From NCBI GenBank assembly GCA_024743115.1, contig JANSXC010000015.1, positions 96,560 through 160,559 of the forward strand: DNA of 64,000 nt, in the 5' to 3' direction. Shown piece by piece: positions 53,771-60,549 of the stretch. Within the stretch, counting starts at the first letter, position 1. Each line of letters starts with the position of its first letter. Under the pieces are notes generated by a model. It did no database searches. It was not told the DNA's origin and saw nothing but the letters and a program-made list of their open reading frames with translations. Source of the DNA: a bacterium. GTDB lineage: Bacteria > Planctomycetota > UBA1135 > UBA2386. The translations under genes and the position numbers were made by a program.

Positions 53771-55922
53771 CGGCACCACCGCCACCGCTGCCGCCACCAC
53801 CGCTCCCCGGGCCGCCGAGGACGACGAGGGCGTAGCTCGCGTCGGTTGCACCCGTCGCGACGTGCGCGTCCTGCACGATCGACTGGGCGATGACCTCGAC
53901 GGTCCAGTTGCCCGCTTGGGGGTTGCTGACGATTACGCACTCGACCGAGTCGACCGTGTTGGCCGAGCCGCCCGCCGTGGACGTGTTGCCGTTCGTCAAG
54001 CCGTTGTTGCCCCAGTAGACGGTGCCGCCCGGGGACGTGACGCGCAGGTTGAGGTTGTTCACGGCCGCCAGCGTCGCGGCCGGGTTGCCGGCCGGATCGA
54101 GGAACGTCATGCAGGCCTTGAGCTCACCCGCGCCGCTCGCGACGGCGATCGTGTGGGTTGCCGTCTGGCCTTGCGTCAGGATGTCGTCCTCAGGAACTAC
54201 GAAGATGTTCGCGCGGTTGTCGTAGAGGTCCTGCAGATTGGGGAAGCCCCAGCCCTGGTGCTCGCGGCGGTTGTCCGAGCTGCTCGCGTTGAAGAAGTAC
54301 TGTCGCGCCCCGACGATCTGCAGTGCCTTGAGCGTCTGCGCGTAGGGGCGGTTCTGGAAGCGCGTGCCGCTCGGTACCCGCGGTGGGCCGAACAGGCCGT
54401 CGGTGTACATCTGGATCGCGAGCGCGTTGTGGCCCGCGACGATCGGAGTCGCGCCCGAGGTGCCGCCGAACGTCGTCGTCGAGTTGCCGGACGAGTAGCC
54501 CGCGGAGCCGGTGAGATCCGAGGTCCAGGTCGCGTCGTAGTAGGCGCAGAGATCCGGCTTGATGCGGCCATCCGATGCCGGGCCCGTGCTCGCGTTGCCA
54601 CCAGCCCAAGAGTCGTCGCTGACGTTGCTGTTGTTGTAGTGCTGCACCGCTCCGATCGAGAACACGTTCTTGGCCCACGCTTGCGGTCGCGACATCGGGT
54701 CGCCGGCGTTGGACTGGCTCTGCGTCCACGGGATGCGGTGATCGAATACAACGTCGTCGGCATCGGCAGACAGGGACGTGTAGGCGGTGGTGCGACCGTT
54801 GCCCCATGACGCCGTGGTGAACATGCAGTCGAAGTCGTTGACGACGCGATCGATGACCGCGTTCCGCGACAGGCCCGACGTCACGCAGCTGTAGTTGGTG
54901 AAGAAGCCGACCGCGTCGGGCGCCATCCCGCGCGCGGACGCGGCGCTCGTGCCGTTACCGAACACGATGCCCGCCGTGCAGTGGCCGTGGCGTTCGGCGC
55001 TGTTGCAGCTCTCGATCGGCAGCAACGTCGTGTTGAAGTCGGGGTGGTTGCCCTCCACGCCTTCGTAGACGTGACCGCGCACACCGCTGCCGGTGTAGCC
55101 GCCGACGGTCTCGACATAGTTGCCGCCGCCCTGGTTGCGGGCGTTGTTCATGTCATCCTCGGCTGGGAACCATCGATCGATCCAGAGGACCTCGTCGAGG
55201 TTGGCGACCTGGAGCAGCTGTGCCGCGTTGAGCGTGGCTTCGACCAGAATGCTGCCGGGGAGCAGGTTGTCGACCGTTCCACCGACGGCCTCGATCGCTT
55301 CCGCGAGCGCCGGCTTGTCGGTGTGTTTGTTGCAGACCACGACGTTGTAACGGCGCTTGGGCAGCAGAATGCCGCCGGCGAGTGCCTTGCCGAGTTCGGG
55401 TTCGAGCCGGAACGCCGGCGCGTACGAGCCGACCCAGCGCACGAACGGCAGCTCGCGGATGCGAAGCGCGTCTGGGCGGTCCGCGCGCACGACGTAGGCT
55501 CCGTCCGGCAGGTAGCTCATGAAGCGACCGCCGCGATCGTCGACCTCGTGGCGCCGTTCTTCGGTCGGTTGACCGTCGAACTGCACGATCCAGAGCCTGG
55601 ACTCACCGACGAGCAACGGGTGGACGGGGTTCTCGAGCGTTGGATCGAACGTTGCGTACCGCAGTCGGAGCAGTTGCTCGGTGCGGGCTTCGCGTTCGGG
55701 GGCGGCCGTGATCGGCTTCGTGATCTCGACCGCAGTGCGCGTCGGCTGGTCCGATTTACCTTGGGCGCGCAGCGCTGTGGAGCCGGCCAACAGGGTGAAG
55801 GCCAACGGGGCGAGCGCGAGCAGCGATCCTGGGCAGATCGGGCGGCGCTCGGTGGCGTCGGGGGTGACGACCGGGGCGTCGTTCTGGGGACGACGCGAAT
55901 CAAGAGCGTGCATGGCAAGCAT
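52311..55922 (-). CDS. S8-family (subtilisin-like) peptidase with three MAM domains, Asp-to-Glu site
   Basis: The start at 55922 (or the in-frame ATG at 55913) gives a long leader with hydrophobic core LLALAPLAFTLLAGSTALRA. The 1203-residue product has an inhibitor-like region, then the S8 domain (about 255-545): the first-site segment reads VYEGVEGNHPDF, where Glu287 stands in place of the usual catalytic Asp; the His is in RHGHCTAGIV (His312), the Ser in GTSGATPIVAG (Ser489). From about residue 720 there are three ~150-residue domains with the MAM pattern (FEAGFDNWSN, DWTRRSGGTPSSSTGPSSAQ and TLRFF near the end), separated by glycine-rich linkers. It should be an exported, carbohydrate- or protein-binding protease, if the altered site is active. 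Confidence 0.87.
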   Translation of the reverse strand: MLAMHALDSRRPQNDAPVVTPDATERRPICPGSLLALAPLAFTLLAGSTALRAQGKSDQPTRTAVEITKPITAAPEREARTEQLLRLRYATFDPTLENPVHPLLVGESRLWIVQFDGQPTEERRHEVDDRGGRFMSYLPDGAYVVRADRPDALRIRELPFVRWVGSYAPAFRLEPELGKALAGGILLPKRRYNVVVCNKHTDKPALAEAIEAVGGTVDNLLPGSILVEATLNAAQLLQVANLDEVLWIDRWFPAEDDMNNARNQGGGNYVETVGGYTGSGVRGHVYEGVEGNHPDFNTTLLPIESCNSAERHGHCTAGIVFGNGTSAASARGMAPDAVGFFTNYSCVTSGLSRNAVIDRVVNDFDCMFTTASWGNGRTTAYTSLSADADDVVFDHRIPWTQSQSNAGDPMSRPQAWAKNVFSIGAVQHYNNSNVSDDSWAGGNASTGPASDGRIKPDLCAYYDATWTSDLTGSAGYSSGNSTTTFGGTSGATPIVAGHNALAIQMYTDGLFGPPRVPSGTRFQNRPYAQTLKALQIVGARQYFFNASSSDNRREHQGWGFPNLQDLYDNRANIFVVPEDDILTQGQTATHTIAVASGAGELKACMTFLDPAGNPAATLAAVNNLNLRVTSPGGTVYWGNNGLTNGNTSTAGGSANTVDSVECVIVSNPQAGNWTVEVIAQSIVQDAHVATGATDASYALVVLGGPGSGGGGSGGGGAVIDATSFEAGFDNWSNIGGDNLDWTRRSGGTPSSSTGPSSAQDGSTYAYIESSGNGTGYPTKTAYLQGPTIAMSGNEAITFHYHMYGASMGTLQLQAVAAGGAVTTLWSRSGNQGNSWFQASVDLSSLSGDQTLRFFGTTGSSWQSDMTVDNIEITGDGSIVGGGGGGSPALDEGFESGFGDLSNESGDSNDWTRRSGGTPSNNTGPSGAAVGTFYAYVEASSPNIGTNAGLTTGLLAFTGGESLTFRYHMFGADMGTLSVQAISASGSSTTLWSRSGDQGTAWQSATVSLATLSGDYRIRFFAQLGSNYRSDICIDEVSIGAGGGGGGGASFSENLESGFTALTNTTGDDLNWTQRSGGTPSNNTGPSGAAQGSFYAYVESSGSGTGYPTKTAILQSAELAFNGSETLTFRYHMFGGSMGSLQVQAVAPGGATTTLWSRSGNQGNSWLTATVNLSGVTGAHRLRFFATTGSSWQSDICIDDVVLQ

Positions 55923-56080
55923 GACGACCTCGATCCACGGACCCCTGAACGGAACGCACCTGGGGCACGAGGCGAGGCCGTTTTTGTTGAGAGACGAGAA
56001 TGGCAGCAACAGCCATGACCCTTTTGACCACGACTTGCTCCCGGGGCCGAGTGTATCGCGCGGCCACGGTTCGGCAACGT

Positions 56081-56656
56081 TCACGTGGTCGTTCGCGGGG
56101 TGGTGCGCGCGGGGTGGCGCGGTCCGTGACGCGACGTCATGCGTCGGCGACCGAACCGCGCGCCCGCTGCTAGTCCGACAGCCGCGCCGACGAGGTGTGC
56201 GAGTGGGACGGGCACGAACGTGTCGCCGGTGACGAACACGGTTTTGGCTGCGATGGCTTCGTAGCCGAGCTTGAGCAGGAAGGCGACGCCCGCGGCGAAC
56301 GCGAGCCCCGTCGTCAGGCGGCCGTCGTTGCGGCGCCATGAGTGTCGCAGTGCGTCCTTGATGACGAGCACGAACAGGGCTGAATCAAGCCCGCTCAGGC
56401 CGCGATACGTTTCGATCTCGGGCTGCAGCATCAGCACCGCAGCCGGGATCGCAATCGCCGCTGCGGCCACGGTCGCAATCACCCGGCGTGTCGGCTCGAG
56501 CCAGAGCAGCAAGGTCACGAAGACCCCGCCGCTCCAGAGCAGGTGCGTGCTGTCGAAGTGTGCGAAGTGGCAGGTCAGCCAGCGCCACAGTTCCCACGGG
56601 TGCGAGCGATCGAGTTCGAGTGCGCTGCCGATGGCGCTCGTGTCGATCGCGCTCAC
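56081..56656 (-). CDS. Rhombosortase-like rhomboid intramembrane protease
   Basis: A GTG at 56656 overlaps the stop of the VIT/VWA gene (GTGA); the longer open frame upstream is only a shadow of that gene. The 191-residue protein has about six transmembrane helices and the rhomboid catalytic pair: Ser88 in RGLSGLDSA and His154 in PLAHLVGAAVGL. WRWLTCHFAHFDSTHLLWSG is the conserved first-loop region with the His-rich part. The short length and the L-D-S after the active serine match rhombosortases, which process proteins with a GlyGly-CTERM tail. The gene directly before it encodes a protein with such a tail. The basic C-terminus is rich in Arg and Thr. Confidence 0.88.
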   Translation of the reverse strand: MSAIDTSAIGSALELDRSHPWELWRWLTCHFAHFDSTHLLWSGGVFVTLLLWLEPTRRVIATVAAAAIAIPAAVLMLQPEIETYRGLSGLDSALFVLVIKDALRHSWRRNDGRLTTGLAFAAGVAFLLKLGYEAIAAKTVFVTGDTFVPVPLAHLVGAAVGLAAGARFGRRRMTSRHGPRHPARTTPRTTT

Positions 56657-58803
56657 GACGAGCGGGTCTCCGGCTGGCGCGCACGCCGGCGTCGCGCGAC
56701 CCCTGCCAGTGCGAGTCCGCCGAGCAGGAGCGACCCGGTCAGCGGGTCGAACGCACCGGCGCCGGACCGACCGCCGGAGTCGCCGTGGTTGGATCGTCGC
56801 GGGCTGGGGCGCTGCGTTGGTGGGCTCTGCTTGCGGTTGCGGCTCGGCGCCGGTCGGTTGCTGCGCGCGTCGGCGAGCGGTTCGCGTTCGGGTGCGAGCT
56901 CGGGCTGGGGGCCGACGAGCTTCTCCGCGTCGCTGCGGAGACGGTCGAGTTGCTCGCGAAGGGCGCTTCGCGCCTGCCGGTCGCGCGCGAGGCGGGTCGC
57001 GTTCTTGCGCTCGATCTTCCAGCGCCGGTACTCCTGGTCGTTCTCGAGCACAAGGAACGATGCGTGCTCGCCCGGGATCGAGAAACCTTCGCACAGTCGC
57101 ACGATCTCCGGCACGTGGCGGCCGGTGTCGCCCTCTTCGCGTTCGCGATCCATCAACGCCTGCACGCGGTGCCACGCCCACATGCGTTCGATCTCGGGAT
57201 TGCTCGCTTGCGCACGGGGCAGATCGATGTCGTAGACCTCGGCGAACGGTGCGCCTTCGATCGTTCCCGTGAGCTTGACCGTGGCCTTGCCGTGGCCGCG
57301 ATAGCGAGCGTACATCCGCAGTGGTGAACCGTGGAAGAGGCTCGGCAGGACTGCGGGTTCCATGTCGTGGACCGCGACACCGTCGATCGTGACCGTCACA
57401 TCGGCGATGGCCGGCCGCGTCAGCTTGCGGCGGAATGCGGCCGCGCGGCGCTCGAAGTCGTCACCGCGGCTCAGGAAGGCGGCGAGGCCGCCGGTCGACT
57501 CGGCGACCTGGCGCAGCAGCGGCCGATTGATCTCGTTACCGACGCCGATGCAGAACATCCGCGCGCCCGCTGGCCGGCCACGGATCAGGCGCAGCAGTTC
57601 CCGGTTCTCGTTCTGCTCGGTCATGCCGTCGGACAGGATCACGACGTTGAGTGGCCGGTCGGCGTCGAGGTAGCGGAACGCGGCCTCGAGGGCCGGGCGC
57701 AGTCGCGTGCCGCCACGGGCCCGTTGGCTGCCGAGGAACTCCGCGGCCATTGTGCGGCTTTCGTCGTTGACCGCGGCGAGCCCGCCGAACAGCGTCGCCG
57801 ACTGCACGCTGAACGATACGAGTTCGAAGCGGTCCTCAGGGCCTAGTGCGTCGATGAACGCGCGCACCTGATTCTGCGACAGGCCGAGTTTGCCGGCGTT
57901 GGCCATGCTCCCCGAGACGTCGCTGACGAACACGTAGTCCATGCCGACGTCGCGGTTCTCGAGTTCCTTGCCGGCGGTCAGTGTCATCTGCAGGAAGCCG
58001 TCCTCGCCGTCCTGGCGCGATGCGAGGAAGTCCAGCCCCGTGCGGGCGCGTTCGAGACGCCACGCCAGTACGACGTCCCGCGACAGATCGCCGCCGGACA
58101 GTTCCATGCTGGCTTCGTGATAGGTGTCGGCATGTGTTGCGACGACGAACTCATCGGGGTGCGACGTGCTCTTCATCGCGCGCATCGGAACCGGGCTCTT
58201 CGCCTCGAGCGTCAGCGAGAACCGGCCCTTGACCGAGCTGTCGAGTCCGGGTCGCGTGGTCGTCGCGAGCGGGTAGGTGTAGGTGCACCAGTCGTTGTCG
58301 ACGTCGAGTTCCTGGTAGTACTCGATGCGAACGCGTTGTTCCGCGTCGGCCGCGATCGGGAAGATCCGCATCTCGAACGTCGAGTAGTCGACCTGTTCGA
58401 GCAGGCCCGGGTCACGGTTGACCCGCTTGTAGCTGTCGTAGATCTCACGGGCGCGCCGCTTCTCGACGACTTCGCCGACCATCTCCTTGCCGGCGATCCA
58501 CATGCTGAAGTTCGCGACGCTTGCGTTCTTCGGCACGGGGAACGTGTAGAGCGCCTCGACCGTGCGCCCTTCGGTGTTGTGGAACACCTGATCGATGCTG
58601 GTCACGGCGATGCCGTTGTTGATCGTGACGCGGACGTCGTGGCTGAGGATCTCCAGGACGCCACCGAGGCCGCCGTCCGCGATCAGCAGGCCGCCGGGTG
58701 TCGGGGTCGTCGGTGGTCGCGATGGCGGGTCGGCCGCGAGCAGCGGCATGGCGGCGGCGAGAAGTGCGCCGAGCGCGACGTCGAATCGGAGCAAGCTGAA
58801 CAT
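56653..58803 (-). CDS. VIT and VWA domain protein with GlyGly-CTERM-like tail
   Basis: The ATG at 58803 gives a signal peptide (RFDVALGALLAAAMPLLAA). Of 716 residues, about 45-170 form a VIT domain (VEALYTFPVPKNASVANFSM and a following GEVVEKRRAREIYD), and about 290-460 a VWA domain with an intact MIDAS: DVSGSM (295-300), the GGTRLRP Thr and LSDGMTE. A helical and Arg-rich linker leads to the last 40 residues: GDSGGRSGAGAF, a hydrophobic helix (DPLTGSLLLGGLALAGVA) and RRRR. That layout of glycines, membrane helix and Arg cluster is the GlyGly-CTERM type recognised by rhombosortases. The protein should be surface-attached after cleavage. Inter-alpha-trypsin-inhibitor-like VIT/VWA proteins typically bind other proteins via metal. 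Confidence 0.9.
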   Translation of the reverse strand: MFSLLRFDVALGALLAAAMPLLAADPPSRPPTTPTPGGLLIADGGLGGVLEILSHDVRVTINNGIAVTSIDQVFHNTEGRTVEALYTFPVPKNASVANFSMWIAGKEMVGEVVEKRRAREIYDSYKRVNRDPGLLEQVDYSTFEMRIFPIAADAEQRVRIEYYQELDVDNDWCTYTYPLATTTRPGLDSSVKGRFSLTLEAKSPVPMRAMKSTSHPDEFVVATHADTYHEASMELSGGDLSRDVVLAWRLERARTGLDFLASRQDGEDGFLQMTLTAGKELENRDVGMDYVFVSDVSGSMANAGKLGLSQNQVRAFIDALGPEDRFELVSFSVQSATLFGGLAAVNDESRTMAAEFLGSQRARGGTRLRPALEAAFRYLDADRPLNVVILSDGMTEQNENRELLRLIRGRPAGARMFCIGVGNEINRPLLRQVAESTGGLAAFLSRGDDFERRAAAFRRKLTRPAIADVTVTIDGVAVHDMEPAVLPSLFHGSPLRMYARYRGHGKATVKLTGTIEGAPFAEVYDIDLPRAQASNPEIERMWAWHRVQALMDREREEGDTGRHVPEIVRLCEGFSIPGEHASFLVLENDQEYRRWKIERKNATRLARDRQARSALREQLDRLRSDAEKLVGPQPELAPEREPLADARSNRPAPSRNRKQSPPTQRPSPRRSNHGDSGGRSGAGAFDPLTGSLLLGGLALAGVARRRRARQPETRSS

Positions 58804-58954
58804 CTGGTCTCCCGGGTCGGGTCCGTTGGTCTGAGTTGCGGGCGAACTCCCGCGTCGCGGTCCCTCCAACCTGCGTGCCGCGGTTCGCGAAAGGCGTAAC
58901 AGCCTTGTTGATGGTGGTTTGGCTTCCCATCTCGCCGATGCGGTGGAACCGCGG

Positions 58955-58973
58955 TGAGCACAGAATGTGCTCA
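58955..58973. promoter_or_regulatory. Perfect dyad, likely operator in the divergent promoter region
   Basis: TGAGCACA, three bases and TGTGCTCA form a perfect 8-bp inverted repeat, 20 bases before the sigma-54 activator start. A smaller dyad (GCGGT/ACCGC, 58940-58952) is adjacent. The region lies between the divergent activator and VIT/VWA genes, so the site could control either. Binding protein unknown; a clear -24/-12 sigma-54 promoter is not visible. Confidence 0.5.
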
Positions 58974-58993
58974 GTTTCTACAATCCATGACCA

Positions 58994-60529
58994 ATGGCGT
59001 TGTTCGATCCGGAGGCTCTGCCGCGCGCTCGTCGGTTGTCACAGTTGGTGTACTGCAATCCGTTCCTCGCCGAGCGGATCGATCACGAGCGCGCCGTTCT
59101 CGGCTCCGAGTTCGACGAAGCGACCGCTGACTGGAACGTGCATGCGGACTGGGTTGCGCCCACTCCGAACATCGAGCGCCTGGCCGAAGTCAGCACCGCT
59201 GTGGCCGAGGCCGCTCGCCAGCGGCTCGTCGACGGGGAGGTCGTGAGCGCGCCTGAACTCGCGCTCTATGAAGACATCGTCTTGCTGACGCTCTACTACG
59301 AACGGCGCCCCGAGCTGGACGAGCTCGCGGCCGCGCTCGAGGACGATTCCGATCGCCACCTCGGTGTCGCATGGCGTGGGTTCCTGGCGCGCGCGCGCCA
59401 CTTTCTCGGGGTGCTGACGCCGCCGCCGACCAGTGCCGAATACGCGCGGCTGTTTGCGTTCTTCGTGCAGATCTGCCGCGCGTTCCACCGCGTGTTCGAC
59501 TGCATCATCGGCACGTCGCGACCTGCCGTGCGACTGCGGGCTCAGGTCTGGCAGTCGATCTTCACGCATGATTTGCGCCGCTTCCGACGCGTGCTGTTCC
59601 AGCGCATGGGCGACCACGCGACTCTCATCACCGGACCCTCGGGAACGGGCAAGGAGCTCGTTGCGCGGGCCATCGGCCTGTCGCGCTTCGTGCCGTTCGA
59701 TCCGCGGACGGGGCGACTTGGCAGCGGCCGCGAAGGGGATGCGAGTCTGCACGCGCTCAACCTTTCGGCGCTCGGGCCGCAACTCGTCGAAGCCGAACTG
59801 TTCGGTCACAAGCGCGGCGCGTTTACCGGGGCGATCAGCGATCGCAAGGGCTGGCTCGAGACGTGCCCGGCGAGCGGTTGTGTGTTCCTCGACGAAATCG
59901 GTGAGATCGATCCCGCGATTCAGGTCAAGCTGCTGCGCATTCTCGAAGAGCGCACGTTCAGCCGCGTCGGTGAGACGACGGATCGGCGCTTCCATGGCAA
60001 GCTCGTCGCGGCCACGAACCGCGATCTCGCCGCCGAGATGGCTGTGGGTCGGTTTCGCACCGACCTCTACTACCGTCTCTGTGCCGACACGATCACGACA
60101 CCGTCGCTGCAAGAGCGCTTTCTCGATGACGAGAGCGAGCGGCCGGTGCTGCTGCGCTTTCTCGCGGGGCGGCTCGTAGGTGACGAGGCCGAGACCCTCG
60201 CCGCCGAAGTCGAGGCGTGGATCGATGGGCACCTCGGTCGCGACTATCGTTGGCCGGGCAACGTGCGTGAGCTCGAGCAGTGCGTGCGCAACGTGATGAT
60301 TCGCGGCGAATACCACCCAGCCGCCGCCCGCGGTACGACGCCCGGTGGGGCGGCCACCGATCCCTGGACCCGCTTCGGCGAAGCCGCGCGCGGCGGCAAC
60401 CTGACGGCGGACGAGTTGCTGCGCCGCTACTGTGAACTCGTCTACCGCGATACGGGCAGTCTCTCGGCTGCCGCGCAGCGATTGCGACTCGATCGGCGCA
60501 CGGTCAAGTCCAAGGTCGGAGGGGTGTGA
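58994..60529 (+). CDS. Sigma-54-dependent transcriptional activator
   Basis: The 511-residue protein has an unusual N-terminal region of about 205 helical residues that is not a receiver, GAF or PAS domain that I recognise. The AAA+ domain carries Walker A GPSGTGKE (214-221), the sigma-54 contact loop GAFTGA (275-280), Walker B CVFLDEIGEI (296-305) and RWPGNVRELEQCVRN. The C-terminus ends with a short Fis-like helix-turn-helix (SLSAAAQRLRLDRRTVKSKV). It should open promoters bound by sigma-54 RNA polymerase in response to a signal sensed by the N-terminal part. Its divergence from the VIT/VWA-rhombosortase operon suggests that this operon is a target. Confidence 0.92.
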   Translation: MALFDPEALPRARRLSQLVYCNPFLAERIDHERAVLGSEFDEATADWNVHADWVAPTPNIERLAEVSTAVAEAARQRLVDGEVVSAPELALYEDIVLLTLYYERRPELDELAAALEDDSDRHLGVAWRGFLARARHFLGVLTPPPTSAEYARLFAFFVQICRAFHRVFDCIIGTSRPAVRLRAQVWQSIFTHDLRRFRRVLFQRMGDHATLITGPSGTGKELVARAIGLSRFVPFDPRTGRLGSGREGDASLHALNLSALGPQLVEAELFGHKRGAFTGAISDRKGWLETCPASGCVFLDEIGEIDPAIQVKLLRILEERTFSRVGETTDRRFHGKLVAATNRDLAAEMAVGRFRTDLYYRLCADTITTPSLQERFLDDESERPVLLRFLAGRLVGDEAETLAAEVEAWIDGHLGRDYRWPGNVRELEQCVRNVMIRGEYHPAAARGTTPGGAATDPWTRFGEAARGGNLTADELLRRYCELVYRDTGSLSAAAQRLRLDRRTVKSKVGGV

Positions 60530-60549
60530 CAGCGGCGCGCCGTCAGGGG

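Noticed and set aside
56657..57181. N-terminal extension of the rhomboid frame
   Set aside because: The extension is an Arg-rich reading of the VIT/VWA gene; the GTG at 56656 overlaps the stop codon and begins exactly at the first conserved region.
60527..60545. Hairpin between the sigma-54 activator and kinase genes
   Set aside because: Only three plus three base pairs with a bulge can form; not distinguishable from chance in GC-rich DNA.
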